From: Laccaria trichodermophora
Lineage: Eukaryota > Basidiomycota > Agaricomycetes > Agaricales > Hydnangiaceae
NCBI GenBank assembly: GCA_018417955.1
Contig: JACTVC010000018.1
Span: forward strand, 682,001-746,000
Direction of reading: 5' to 3'
Length of the DNA stretch: 64,000 nucleotides
How positions within the stretch are numbered: the first letter of the stretch is position 1; every line of letters starts with the position of its first letter. Of this stretch, positions 22,562 through 34,155 are shown in pieces. The notes beneath the pieces were generated by a model, which made no database searches, was not told the origin of the DNA, and was given only the letters and a program-made list of their open reading frames with translations. The position numbers and the translations under genes were made by a program.

Positions 22562-25500
22562 TTATCGCGCGGGTGTGCTGGCACCCGGGACTTTGTTGGT
22601 ATCAATGACGTCGTTCAGTTGATTATTGCGTTTCTGAGCGAGCTCAAGCTGCCTTTGAAGACTCCTGCAAACAAGAGGATATTAGTAAGGTGCTTGCTAA
22701 GCCACAGCACGAAAAAGCCCACTTGAGAGTATTTTCCAGCTCCAAGACTCTCTCCTTACTACCCTGCCGCTCCCGCTTAACCCTCTCCTCCGCCGCCTTC
22801 AACCTCGCTTCGTACTCCTTGACCCGAGCTTCCCATCTCCCATCAGCAGCGATGTTCTTCTGATTCATGCTCGCAATCTTCTCCTCAGTCGCAAGAAGCT
22901 GGTTTTGAGCGTTGTTCAACCTTCGTTCAGCATTGGCCGCCCGTGTCGTAAGTGATCGAACTTCCATGGCATCAGACCCACCAGGCTTCTTGATTCCAGC
23001 GAGTTGCGATGCCATTTCGGCATTGGTGAGCTAGCATCACAGATGATGAATGAGAACACGATAACGTAGTACACAAACAGGGTGTATACCTTGATAGCCT
23101 CAAGCTCTCCCTCTTTAGCGCTGAACTTGCGTCTCCACACAACCTTGGCCTCAGCAAGGGTCTTGACACTCGTCTCGAACTTGTCGATCTGCTTCCATCG
23201 ATTGTCAAGTTGTTTGCGCATGTCATTCAGCCTCTCCGTAAACCGGCCTTCGACCTCCTTAGTCCGTTTGTCAAAGTCAAGTTGAATCTGACTGAGGGCC
23301 TTGAGCCGAGTAATGAGGTTGTCATGGAAGACACTGAAGTTGGTGAATGGCTTCGTCTCGGCTTGGCCGCCCTTCTTCTACCTAACATCAGCCATGCGAA
23401 CATCAAAATCAGAAAGGCTCACGTACGGGTGTCTTATCCACTCCAAGGATCTTGTCCATGTACTGATAGATCGTCAACAGCAGGGTATTCCGCTCAGTGA
23501 GCTGATCCCTATACTGACTCTCCGCCGTCAACAAAGATCTCTGATCCTTCGAAAGCCTCTGCTCAAGATCCGCCACCTTGGACTTGTACGCAACCAACTC
23601 TCCCTCAGCAGTCCTCAAGCTTCCCTGGACGTCATCCAGCTTCTCCGAGATATTCAGCCGCGCCTGGGTCTGCGCTGCCAGTTGACTCGCCAGGTCCCTG
23701 TTCTCGACATGTAGTCTGTCAGCAGCGGATTCCCGGTCACGGCTTTTATTCTCCCGGTCGTCCAGTTCCTTCCTAGCACGCGCCAGCTCATCCTCAACAC
23801 GTTCCAAGTCTCTCTTCAACCTATCCACTTCAAGTTGTAAGGAGAACCGGGCAGTGGTATGGGTTTCGCCCAGTCTCTTGGACTCCGTCTCAATCGTCTG
23901 CAACGCATTTTGCACGGCTTGGAGGTCAGACTCTCGTTGACTGAGGAGGCTCTGTGTGCGGGCGAGGTCGCTGAGTGCACTTTGAAGTGCGGATTCCTTG
24001 GCTTCAAGGGCACGCTTTTGTTGCCTGAGTTCAGCATCGTGCTCTTTGTCCGCAGTGTCAAGGTCTGACTCTGCCCGTTCACGAGCTTGACGCTCTCGTT
24101 GGACTTCTTCGACGAGGTCCTCGACATGCTGGGCGAGTTCCTCCTGGCGTTGTCGATGGGCGTGGATCTCCTGGCTACATTCCTCGTAGGCATTTGTTAC
24201 CTCCTCAAGCTCCGCTTTCAGATTGGCGATTTTCTGCAAAGTAGACATTCGTAATCATGCAAGGAGTGGTTGAGTTGCAGGAAACAAACCTCCTTGAGAG
24301 CCACCGCTAGGGCTTCTAGTCGATCGCGTTCAGCTGTTTCCTCTTCCCTCAGTCGATCACTTTCCTCCTTTAGCCTATCGTTTTCGTCCTCGAGGTGGTA
24401 AATTTGCTCGCCGAGTTTATCAATCGTCTCTTGCATGGACTCGATCTCTTCATCCTTCTGGTCGCTTTCCTGCTCAAGCTGGGCAAAGGCCGTTTCGAAC
24501 TTGGCGTGAAGATCATTGGTGTTGGCCTCCAGCTCGGAGATGTTAACTCGCAAATCCTTGGACTCCGATTCCCGCTCGGCTAAGACCTGGAGAAGAAGAG
24601 CATTAGCTAGAGCAACAGAAGATAAAGAAAAGATGCAAACATCACGTAGCTCCTCTACTTGTCCTCTGGCTTCTTCCACCTCCCCTCTCCACTCATCTTC
24701 AACCACCTCCACAATTCTCTGATGCTCCGAAACAAGATCATCGATCTCCTTGTTCTTCTGGTCGATCTCCTCCTCCTTTTGCTGCAGTTCAATCATCGCT
24801 GCAGCTAGTTTGTCCCGCATGGCGTTGAGGTCGTCTTCCACCGCCTCCCTCTCTTCCCTCTCCTCTAAGACCTGCGCCCGACTCTGGCTTCGTTCCGCAG
24901 ACTCTGCCTCCCTCCTCCGCTGCAGATCCTCCATCTCCAGCCGTAAAGCATCCAGCTCGTCAGCCAGATCCTCCTTCTCGTCTTCCTTGTGGGACAAAAG
25001 CTCGGCGTGGTCGTCAAGTTTTAGCCTCAGGTCTTCATTCTCCGCCTCGAGCTCCTCTACGCGCCTCTTGAGTCGATCGCGCCGTGACTCCCCATTGACA
25101 CCATCATTCATCGAGTCGTCTCCCCGTCGCTCCACGATCTCCTTCAATCGTTCGATCTCATCCATGTTGTCCTCCAGCAGACCCCGTGCGTTCTCCAAGT
25201 CTTCTTCAAGCTCAGCATTCCGTGCTTCTGCTTCCCTCAACGCTTCGTCATCGTCCCCTTGGTCTGAGCGCCGTCGTCGAAGTTCTTGGAGCTCCCATTC
25301 CCTCTCATCGAGTTTCTCCTCCAGCTCTCGTTCGCGTCCACGTGAGCCACCAGCACCGCGTTGTAGACGTTCGAGTTCGTGCTCAAGTGAGAGAACAAGC
25401 TTCTTCAGCTTCTTCATCTCCATCCCCCGCTGCTGTACCTCGATTTTGAGGTTGATGTTTTGCTTGAGGGCAGCATCGATCTGGTCCGGGGCTAGCTGGG

Positions 25501-26041
25501 CTAATCTCTCTTCCAGGAAATGAACGCGTAGTTTGATGTTGAAGTTCTCCTTCTTGAGGTTATCGATGTGCTGTAGAATATGTATCAGAGTCAATCACGA
25601 ATACATATCATGGATACGAACCTTTTCCTGATCCCGTAGAGTCAGTGTAACACCCTTGCCACCAGCTGCACCTGGCCTCGCGCGTTTGGCACGTGTGCCA
25701 CTGGGCGAGTCGGATCTATCGCCCCATGGTTTCTTCACCCCCCCAGGCGTATCCAACAAATCACCCTCGCCATCCTCGCCTCTATCGTCTTGAGTGAGAA
25801 AGCTCATGCGAGCTGAGAGGGATGATGGCCCCTCATCAAGCCCTTTCCGTCGCGAAAACGTGGACATGCTGGGAGGCGAGGGCGTAGCCACCTGCGCTGA
25901 TGACTGTGCGGTCGTCCGAGAAGAGGCCGAAGGTACCCTTAGACCTCTGCCCGGCGTTGAATGTAGTGAGCTTAATGAAAAATCGTGGTTTGTGCCATTT
26001 GACGTTGACAGATCTGTGTGCGTTACTAGCGCCGCAGACAT
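22562..26041 (-). CDS. CM1/centrosomin-N motif coiled-coil protein (Mto1/Pcp1-like), gamma-tubulin complex recruiter
   Basis: Starts MSAALVTHTDLSTSNG at 26041. A disordered Ser/Pro-rich N-terminus (STFSRRKGLDEG, then TPGGVKKPWGDRSDSPSG) leads into LTLRDQEK and, across an intron, HIDNLKKENFNIKLRVHFL then EERL, the Cnn_1N/CM1 motif that binds and activates gamma-tubulin complexes. The remainder is almost entirely coiled coil (long runs of Glu/Lys/Arg/Leu heptads) through about 22600. The last exon, LQRQLELAQKRNNQLNDVID, ends VPGASTPAR before the TAA at 22562-22564. In fission yeast the CM1 proteins Mto1 and Pcp1 nucleate microtubules at cytoplasmic sites and spindle pole bodies; which one this corresponds to cannot be told by eye. 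Several short introns interrupt the gene (near 25600, 24620, 24260, 23400, 23060 and 22690). No defects were seen. Confidence 0.85.
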
Positions 26042-27356
26042 TACGGAGGTGTGCTATGCGAATGAAGCACCCTATAAGGCCAGATTTCAGCTCCAGTACG
26101 CAAAAACCGGGCAGTATTTACCTGAGTTCGCTGTGCCCTAAGTAACTCCTGGATGGATTTTGTCAAAATTGGCGTTTACGACTTCAGCATGTGTGAGCTT
26201 ACCTTACACTTGGACTATACTGTGAAAATGAGGAGTGAGAGGGATTGTGGTGGCCGTTGGGTAGAAACCGTATTGGTGAAAAGTTGCAACAACGTTGAAA
26301 GGAACATGACCTCATCACGTGATGAGGCATTTGACGCGTCGCGTGCGCTCTGCGCGCTTTGCGTATAAGTATGTGCAACTCGAAAGCAGGAATATATTCA
26401 TTGACCACCTTCAAATGTTACACTGAGACGTATAACGACGACCAAATATTCTCAACAAGTTCGGAACCCACCTGTTCACGATGAGGTTCCCAATGCCCTG
26501 GGTCTCGTAGTTTGCGCTCTTCCTGTCGTCACTCAAATGAAGTACAAAGACAGAAATTGTGCAATACTTCCGAGCGCAAGCGTACAGTAACAGTAGAAGT
26601 AACGAAACGGTTTGGTAATTTCAGATGTAAAAATCAGAGTGGAAACGTCAACTTGATCATCTAGAGTTTAGAGTGGGGGAGCAGTAAATGAATTGGCAGG
26701 GTGAAGGGGCACAGAAGCATACAAAAGCGCTGATACATATTTATCGGCGGACGTAGTCGACCCAGAAGATCCGGTAACTGTGCATGGCGTAACAGAATTA
26801 TTGGAGGTACTCACGAAATGGAAAAATAAACGGATTCTCGAGTAAATTGTCTACGATACTCCAACGAAGACCAGAAGAAGCGACGTCTTGATATATATCT
26901 ACCTGTCCTTTCCTTAGTCGCTTCCGAGTCCAAACCTGAATATGTCGACAATTGAATAGATTTGTAGTCTATAGATAGGCAAATTAGCAGAAAAAACCGA
27001 ACTCACTACGGCAAAATATCTTGGACGTTTGGAACTGAAGATCTATACCTTGCAGCGCTTGGATAATGCACAATTGAGTGATGAGTTGAAGCGAGGTAGA
27101 ACTCCGCCCCAAACGGCGAATTGACATCATAATATTAACATGAACAAACAGCCGTTCTCAATCCTTCACCACAATCTGCAGCGCAAGTTCTGCGGCTCAA
27201 GGATTTGGAACCTCCCTTCTTCTGTGACCTCTTGATTTCTGAGCGCTATCACTATCAATCCCGCTTCCGGATCTTCCTATTTTTACCTGAAATTCATTGG
27301 CTAGATAAAGTCCACCTTCACGACATCCTTTACGGCGCCAGAATTTCACAACCAGA
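26042..27356. other. Intergenic spacer between divergent genes
   Basis: About 1.3 kb between the CM1 gene (minus) and the orphan gene (plus). It presumably holds both promoters; no further gene was recognised. Confidence 0.5.
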
Positions 27357-28238
27357 ATGTCTTCGCCACCACCAACTCTTTCATTACCATCGAACGCCGT
27401 GGCAGGTCTGTACGCACGCTCTGGGCCAGATTCTGAAGCAGCATTAGCCGCCCTTATCAACGATGCCAAAGCGAACAGCTTAGATTCTGTTCTCGACTCC
27501 ATCATTTATCATTTTATCCTCTCCGCATTCGCCGAACCGACAAAGATCGACTCTCTTATCGATTTTCTTGCCTCCGTAGCGTCTCGTATCACACCCTCGC
27601 TCTCACATCCAGGAAATCCAGAAGAAAAGTACATGTCTACCCCTCTTCGTCCCTCCACTGGACCGAACATTCTCTCCGAGCGTCTTTCACATACGCTGTA
27701 CGGGCGTCTGTGGGAGTTAACTTCTCGCGCCGTTACTCCCGATGAAGATTACGACAAGACACTTCCGAAGAAATATTACGTCGATGCCTCTGTCATTTCA
27801 ACCATCCTCGCCAGAGCATTTGCAACCCAGCCGCTTTATTTCAGAGATTCACTCTGGCGCGAGGTCGAGGACGTGATCGTCAAGTCATTGTTCTCAGGTC
27901 CAGAGCAGGAACCTGGCGTATTCGTCGCTCTGTCCGCCCTCTTGCTAGGTGCAGGCAGCGAAATTCGAGAGTACTTAGGCGCCGAAAGGGGTAAGCGAGG
28001 TAAAGGGAAGGCTTGGCTGTGGTACGACGACGTTCGGACGCAGAAGGACGCAGACTGGGGATGGGAAGACATTATTGAAGCACTTCTTGAAGTGCCTGAA
28101 GAAGAGCTGTCCACCAACTTACCCGACTACGTTGAAGCTACCCTGGCTCTGGCCAAGGTTCACGTAGGTCATGGTGATGGTGAAATCCCCAGCTGGGATA
28201 GCGATAAACTAGCCCAAGAAGCTTTCAACTGGCTTTGA
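27357..28238 (+). CDS. Conserved-looking 293-residue protein, function unknown
   Basis: A single-exon frame from ATG 27357 (MSSPPPTLSLPSNAVAGLYA) to TGA 28236-28238. The protein looks like a soluble, mostly alpha-helical domain, with helices such as DSVLDSIIYHFILSAFAEP and SVISTILARAFATQP. Acidic stretches lie near the C-terminus (WEDIIEALLEVPEEELS), with a Lys/Arg-rich turn (GAERGKRGKGKAWLWYDD) at about residue 210. No signal peptide, transmembrane segment or catalytic motif is visible. I do not recognise the family. Codon use and composition match the neighbouring intact genes, and the long open frame in ordinary sequence supports a real gene. Confidence 0.75.
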   Translation: MSSPPPTLSLPSNAVAGLYARSGPDSEAALAALINDAKANSLDSVLDSIIYHFILSAFAEPTKIDSLIDFLASVASRITPSLSHPGNPEEKYMSTPLRPSTGPNILSERLSHTLYGRLWELTSRAVTPDEDYDKTLPKKYYVDASVISTILARAFATQPLYFRDSLWREVEDVIVKSLFSGPEQEPGVFVALSALLLGAGSEIREYLGAERGKRGKGKAWLWYDDVRTQKDADWGWEDIIEALLEVPEEELSTNLPDYVEATLALAKVHVGHGDGEIPSWDSDKLAQEAFNWL

Positions 28239-28462
28239 AATTGATCAGAGAGGTGTCGGAAACTGGTTCGTCTCTCGGATCGTCAACATTTAGTCGTTAT
28301 CAGGACTTTTCCGTCTTTCCACATTTTTTGGTAATAATTGAATCCTTACTGTCACATCAGTCTGGCAAAAATGCTGTTTTTGAATCTTTATAAACCGTGT
28401 ATATTCCCCTCCAAAAATTTGTGTTGTATTACAGGGGACTCAGAATATGTATTTTATGACGA

Positions 28463-29001
28463 TTACTTGCACTTTACGAAGTTATTGCCCTTGGCTCCAG
28501 TATGCGTCATGCAACCTAAATTGCGTACTTAATTAGTTTCCCCTGCTTGGGTAAAAAATCCGACGCACCACAGAATTTCTTATCTTCCCCCTCGAGGTAA
28601 ACGACGCGATCGGCTCCGGGAGGACTTTCACCATCCCAAGGTTTTTTAGATTTTTTAAGGGGGTACTCGACCAAAGTTCCCTCCTTGCAGTTTTTGAAAT
28701 TCAACTTCTCTCTATTTCCAAATCTGTGCGGATAGGCTCTATCAATGTCATCATATGTAAGTATCATTTCAAGTACTACTCCAGTCGAAGACTTACCCAG
28801 AATATGTAGTTGGGGTCTTATCTTTGGAATATCCTTTGTTGATTGCACCGACGATTTCAGAATTGTTATACGATGTCCCTGTCATTTAAATAAGAGCTGA
28901 AGGCAGGAAATGAATAGGCGTTATTCACCTGCACAGTTGCAAGTATGGGCAGCGCTAGCGGCTACGAGGATGGCTGTGACAAGGATGGACAGCAGCTTCA
29001 T
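28463..29001 (-). CDS. Secreted guanyl-specific ribonuclease, RNase T1 family (copy 1)
   Basis: Starts MKLLSILVTAILVAASAAHT at 29001, a clear signal peptide. The mature part carries the RNase T1 catalytic set spread over four exons: His in YPHRFGN, Glu in LVEYPL, Arg in PPGADRVVYL and His in MTHTGAKGNNFV, ending KCK and TAA at 28463-28465. Such enzymes cut single-stranded RNA after G through a 2',3'-cyclic phosphate. They are secreted by many fungi for nutrition or defence. The last exon is reached only by splicing an intron (about 28509-28560) that is itself open in frame, so a naive reading would end the protein at the wrong place. Cysteines (TCNC, FCGC, KC) fit the usual disulfides. It is one of three same-strand paralogues within 6 kb. 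Confidence 0.9.
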
Positions 29002-29833
29002 CTTCAAAAGCGTAAAAATCGGTGAGGAAAATTTCTTAGGTTTGCTCTCTTTTTATGGTCAGGCACCTTTTTGACAATCATCAATTCACAGCGCTAGGAG
29101 CTGTTTCGGCTCCAAAAATTTTATCAGAAGTATGCATTACCCTGCAACTTTCCTTACCTTTTGCATGACTTACGAAACTAAAACGTTGCTTGATATGTCT
29201 TAATTTTTTACAAATAAGACGACACTCTACGGATAGTGTGTGATTGGAAGAAGTAGAAGTTTTTTTAGAATCGACCAAGTTAACGCTGTCTTTTTTTTTT
29301 TCAATCCAGACGCCTACCATTGACCCTTTTTTTTCGCAATCGCAACCCAATTTTTTTTTAGTCGCCTATATTTATACTATAGTACAGGCGTACGACCACG
29401 GCGGCATGAGATTTCTTCTACATACTATGTAGGATACCCATATTGATAATTGACCCTACGTTCAAGTTGTTGGAGCTGACCGTTGGAAACAAATCGGCAT
29501 CACTGATTCCCACAAGCCTGAGTGCAAGGGTGAGTCGCCTCAGGATCAGCTGAGACCGCTGAGAAGACGGGCGCGAGCCTGAGAAAGATGGAAAATAATC
29601 TGACTTTCAATCTGGTAAGATGGGGAAAAAATCTAGGTTTGTCAACCTCTACAGAATGAGCAGCGAGTATCCATCCTCAGTCGACAATGCCAGGAGTTAG
29701 TTCTATTCGAAATTTCGCTTCGACCTCCGAGTCAGAAGTAGTTTCGAGATGAAAAATCTTATAAAGACACAGTCACTTAAAAAATGTCTATGTTGTGTTA
29801 CGAGATACCAACATATTCATAACGTAAGAAAGG
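29002..29833. other. Spacer between RNase copies 1 and 2
   Basis: Contains A/T-rich sequence with several poly-T runs (29290-29360). The promoter of copy 1 should lie at 29002-29060, where CTCTTTTTATGG is a TATA-like candidate. No gene was recognised. Confidence 0.45.
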
Positions 29834-30413
29834 CTAGTGGTTAGCGCACAATACAAACCCGTTTGGGGTGCTAGCTCCGGTATGTGTCATGCAACCTAAA
29901 ATTTTCTCTCGTTGGTTACGTTGATCAATATATCCTTCAGCAAAAATTGAACGTACCACAGAACGTCTTCTGTGGCCCCTGGAGGTAAACGACGCGATCG
30001 GCTCCGGGGCTTCCATGACCAGAGAAAGGTGCTCCACTTTTGAGGGGGTACTCGATATAAGTTCCACCTGTGCACCAGGGGAAAACCAATTTCTCGCGAT
30101 TGTTAAATTTGTGCGGATAGCCTCTATCAATGCCACTGAGAGTGTCGTCGCCAAAGTTATGCAGTTAAATCTTACCGAGGGGACGTTGGGTTAGAATTCA
30201 CAGAGTATCCCTTGTTGACTGACGCCACGATTTCCTTATTATTGTAGGATGCCTCTGACCCAAAGAAATTTGTGAGAATCCAACGCAGGGCACAAGCAGG
30301 GAATGTTACTTACTTCCACATACACAAGAATGTGCACTGGGCGCCTGCCTCACCTCAGAATCAGCTGAGACGGCTATAACTATAGCTGCGAGGAGGATGG
30401 AAAGTAGCTTCAT
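29834..30413 (-). CDS. Secreted guanyl-specific ribonuclease, RNase T1 family (copy 2)
   Basis: Starts MKLLSILLAAIVIAVSADSE at 30413 (signal peptide). After introns the enzyme core reads GYPHKFNNREKLVFPW, GGTYIEYPL, GSPGADRVVYLQGPQK, then TFCG joined across an intron to CMTHTGAS and FVLCANH, with TAG at 29834-29836. The two His, the Glu and the Arg expected in the RNase T1 active site are all present. The exon layout is the same as in copies 1 and 3, with introns after the CVC motif, before YPH and after FCG, so the three arose by duplication of an intron-containing gene. A TATA-like CCCTTTTTATTAG lies about 55 bp upstream, directly beside GTGCACGG-type repeats. Confidence 0.9.
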
Positions 30414-30479
30414 CTAGAACCTAGAAGGACTCCCGTTGAATGGGGGAATTTGCTGGGACTCCCTCTCCCTTTTTATTAG

Positions 30480-30600
30480 AAAAAGCCGTGCAGTACCGTG
30501 CATAGCCGTGAACGACCTACCGTGCACTGCCGTGCACACGCAGCCATATTGGGTAATGCCTACCGTGCATAATTAGCGATGACCGTGCAAAGCTCAAGAT
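30480..30600. repeat. Dispersed CCGTGCA repeats upstream of RNase copy 2
   Basis: CCGTGCA or its complement occurs about eight times (AGCCGTGCAGTACCGTGCAT, TACCGTGCACTGCCGTGC and others) within 120 bp. It starts right behind the TATA-like box of RNase copy 2. Confidence 0.7.
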
Positions 30601-31243
30601 GAGCACATTTGGCTCGGGTATAGGTATACAAAGCTAACCATTTCTTACCAACAATAAAATTTTCAATAAATCGTATTGCTCTGAATCGGAGGAAGTGAAC
30701 TGAATCTGGACAATACAATACGGGTAGATAGTAAATACACACACAGAACAAACACGTCAACCCCCCGACTATTCCGGACATTCCAGTATTCTTGGTCCTT
30801 CGTCTTTAAAGCATTTATTGAGATGTTTGTACTAGACAATTTGGACTTTCGGAAATCGACGTTTAGGATCGCAAAGGCAGCGTGAAAGGGATGAAATGGT
30901 ACACTTTCTTGTTTCTATTCTTGTCAAATTTTCTCGGTGTCTGTTAATTCATTCTAGCAATGCTTTCTATATCCACAAATCTGTTACCCCAGATTTTATA
31001 CCACTGAAGTGTAAGAATGATTAAAGTCATGATATCCTCGACCACCCCCACGAAAATAGTGAGATGGTGGAAAAGGCGACGCAGATGGCTAAAAATTCAA
31101 AGAACTGAACCCCCGTTATGTACCGTAAGCTTTGCATCTGTGACATAAAGCATCCTCAGCATACTACGATACAGATTAAATGTGATAAATGAGTTACAAT
31201 TTAAGAATCTCAAAGTTTACTTCAACATTTAATTTGAGAACCA
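30601..31243. other. No gene recognised
   Basis: A/T-rich spacer between the CCGTGCA repeats and the main GTGCAGGTACC array. Short frames only. Confidence 0.4.
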
Positions 31244-31425
31244 CCCCACTCCCGTGCACCAGCATGGTCCAACCGTGCACAGACGTGCAGTACAGTGCAG
31301 TACCGTGCAGGTACCGTGCAGGTACCGTGCAGGTACCGTACAGGACCGTGCAGGTGCCGTGCAGGCCGTGCCACTACCGTGCAAAATTTCTCAGTACCGT
31401 GCAGTACCGTGCAAGTGCCGAGAGA
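31244..31425. repeat. Tandem GTGCAGGTACC array
   Basis: Copies of a 10-11-bp unit, GTGCAGGTACC/GTGCAGTACC, run from about 31285 to 31345, with looser copies on both sides. KpnI-like GGTACC cores make many units self-complementary. It is the densest block of the CCGTGCA family found at 30480 and 33020. Confidence 0.8.
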
Positions 31426-31894
31426 GCCATTTATTATGGTAGGTAGTTCATCACATATTTTATTTTATATGTGCTCCGCAACGTAGCGGATTGATAATAG
31501 CAACATGTGAATTGTCGAATGTCACACTCAGTAAAAAGCGAAGTCAAGAAAAATCATACGAAGTCAGAGGTCAGTCAGACGTATGTCACACGTCCGTAAT
31601 CTTCACGCCAGCCTTCCCTTGGCATCAAATGGGAGGTGAGTTTAGTCAGAGGTTAGTATCAACATTGTCGTACATCTTATATACATGTCTGTGCCAAGAA
31701 TTTTCGAAATGGTTCATTTTTTTCTCTCAAATTTCCGATATACATGTGCTACCAACAGTTGTGTGTGCCGACGCGTGTGAACAACTTCAAGTCATTGACA
31801 TGAGCTGCAGTTTGTTCAAGTCCATTGAAACTCCGACATCATGTTGAATTTTGAATTTCCCAACACGGAAATTCATTGTTCTTCCCTCCCACCA

Positions 31895-32375
31895 CACTTC
31901 TAAGTCAACGAACGGCCTCCTCTTTCCGTCGACGAATGGTCTCCTCAGCGAACGGCCTCCCCCTTCTCTCGACCAATGGCCTCCTGCCTCTCTCGATGGA
32001 TGGCCTCCCCTTGGCGAATGGCCTCTCCCACTCTCGATGGATGGCTTCTCGGCGAATGGCGTCCTCCCTCTCTCGACGGACGACGGACGGCCTCTGGGTG
32101 AATGGCCTCCTCCCTCTCTCGACGGACGGTTTCCCCTCTCGGCGAATGGCCTCCTCCTTCTCTCGATGGACAGCCTGCTCCCTCTCTCGACGGACGGCCT
32201 CCTCCCTCCCTTGCGAACGGCTTCCTCCCTCCCTGAATGGTTGTCGTACTTCCCTCGACGAACGGCCCCGCCCCCCTCCCTCGACAAACGGTCCCTTCCT
32301 TCCCTTGACGAATAGTCTTTCCCTTCTCTCAGTGAACGGCCTCCTCTCCTCTCCTCCCTTGACAAATGCTCTCCT
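31895..32375. repeat. Pyrimidine-rich minisatellite CTCTCGA(T/C)GGA(C/T)GGCCTCC
   Basis: Around twenty imperfect units of about 18-27 bp with the core CGAATGGCCTCC or CTCTCGACGGACGGCCTCC. The plus strand is C/T-rich. Several overlapping open frames on both strands are produced by the repeat and are not genes. Confidence 0.85.
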
Positions 32376-33019
32376 CGTGTGTGTTAGTCCCCTCATACTA
32401 TACTCCTTAGGCTATAGGCCCACTCCATGTATTTCTTAAAGGAGTCAAATACAATTTTGTTCAGTCTATTTCCTGACCCAAATTGAGCCCAAGCAATCAA
32501 TGACTGAGATATGACGAGTACATGACTGTGGCGTAATATATGATTTGCCGTGTGCAACTAATGTATGACTGTTGTTTGACTATTGTAGTACGAGCGTAGT
32601 CAGAAACGCTTAAAAAAAACGACATTTAGTCATACAACCTCAAATTCGTGACTTTCTTCTGACCAACTTCTGACTTCGCTCTTTACTGAGTGTCACAACT
32701 GCGACTGTGCCCATGACGCAAGCAGTGCCTTACATGTTCTGTAAGCCACTCTTGCACTTAAAATTGAACCAACTGACGTCTGCTGAGCTTCTAAATTGTC
32801 TATGCAATTGTTCTTATCAACCTCAGGATTTGCTGCGTTGAGTTCTAAGCAAGTTCTAAGGCACGTCAATAAGTTGTGTATATTTACCACAAAGTCTGGT
32901 ATGATGTAAATAGTGCTAGATCTGGACAGTGGAGTGCCACGCACCTAGGTGCACAAACAGTACCCCTTTGACCAGATTTGAGTTCTACTCACCCTTTATC
33001 TTGCTGTGTGTTTACCGCG

Positions 33020-33115
33020 TCAAACAGGGACTACCGTGCAAAATGTACGATTACCGTGAAATCATGCACTGCTACGCACGGCACTCGCACGGCAGTGCAC
33101 GGTCATGCACGGTAA
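33020..33115. repeat. CCGTGCA/TGCACGG repeat cluster
   Basis: A third cluster of the family seen at 30480 and 31244. It includes both orientations (CTACCGTGCA and CACGGCACTCGCACGGCAGT) and ends in GCACGGTAATTTTCC. It stops just before a TATA-like TTTTTATAG. Confidence 0.7.
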
Positions 33116-33147
33116 TTTTCCTGTGCCCCTTTTTATAGAGAGGGAGG

Positions 33148-33309
33148 ATGGCCAACATGAGTAAATTCGCTTTCTTAGTCCTTATGATCATTGTCAGTCA
33201 AGAGCAGTGCAAGTACTATAGTCCGAGTCATTTCGGCTCACTGGTTTCGGTTCTACAAAATGATGAAGTATCTCCAAAGTGTCGGTACAACTTAGGATCT
33301 TGCCCTTGA
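33148..33309 (+). CDS. Possible small secreted peptide, 53 residues
   Basis: ATG at 33148 opens a frame with a hydrophobic signal-like start (FAFLVLMIIVSQEQC) and a short tail with two further Cys (KCRYNLGSCP), ending in TGA at 33307-33309. A TATA-like TTTTTATAG lies about 15 bp upstream of the ATG, very close for a normal 5' leader. The core promoter resembles that of RNase copy 2, including the adjacent CCGTGCA repeats. No homologue is recognised. A chance frame is quite possible, since nothing beyond the composition of the start supports translation. Confidence 0.3.
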   Translation: MANMSKFAFLVLMIIVSQEQCKYYSPSHFGSLVSVLQNDEVSPKCRYNLGSCP

Positions 33310-33578
33310 TCTGACGTTATAACACTAGAAAGTCGATTAATGTCATTTTTCACAACCTTTCGCCGTTGGTTCTCTCGTACATGGAGGCTAGAAGAAAGAG
33401 TGCGCGCCGTTTTCGTGACGAGAGTGCCCTGTCACAGGGTATACTTAATTCCTTTTTAGGCAATATCAAGGCGTTCACCCAGGTTCATTTTATGCTCAGT
33501 TATTACTCTTTGAACTTTTTTATTTATACAATGCATCTCGATAAAAATCGTTGGTGTGCATACAGGAATTTAGAAAGA

Positions 33579-34155
33579 TCACGAATTTTTGCAAAGCACA
33601 AATCCATTACCCGATGCCCCGGTGTGTGTGATGCACCCTGAACAGTAACGAGTATCGATCAACCAAACACAGACAAGACTGCATGAATTACTTACCGCAG
33701 AACGTCTTCGCTGACCCGGTTTGATATATGACGCGGTCGGCACCAGGGGCGTTCCCAGGAGTGTAGGCAGGCAAAGTCTTGAGAGGGAATTCGACATAAT
33801 TCCCACCGGAACACCAAGGGAACGAAAAGTTCTCGGGACTGTTATGGAATCCATGGGGATACGCCCCTCTATGCCAAAGCTTAGCACTAAAACGGGTGAT
33901 ATTCACAACTTGAACTCACGAGGACGTTGTCGGGTTCGGATTGGTCGCATATCCTTTGTTAACGGCGCCCACAATGTCTACGTTGGTGAATGATTTCGCT
34001 GTAGTTCGAAGGCTGATAAGAAATAGAGTGAAGGAATATAGGGTGTGCTTACTGCCGCAGACACACGAATGCGTTGCGAGCGCCTCAATCTCGACAGGGC
34101 TGCAAGTAACGAGCGTCGCTGTCAGAGCAACTATTAGCGAGGTGAGGAGTTTCAT
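33579..34155 (-). CDS. Secreted guanyl-specific ribonuclease, RNase T1 family (copy 3)
   Basis: Begins MKLLTSLIVALTATLVTCSP at 34155, a signal peptide followed by ALATHSCVCG. Three introns separate it from FTNVDIVGAVNKGYATNPNP, then LWHRGAYPHGFHNSPENFSF, GGNYVEFPL and APGADRVIYQTGSAKTFCG, and finally CITHTGASGNGFVLCKNS with TGA at 33579-33581. All four RNase T1 active-site residues (His, Glu, Arg, His) are present in the right contexts. It is more diverged from copies 1 and 2 than they are from each other. Its promoter region ends about 330 bp upstream at the insertion site of the 8-kb transposon, which may influence its expression. Confidence 0.9.

Noticed and set aside
31851..32439. Overlapping frames of 150-190 codons on both strands
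   Set aside because: They lie inside the CTCTCGACGGACGGCCTCC minisatellite and reflect its repeats.
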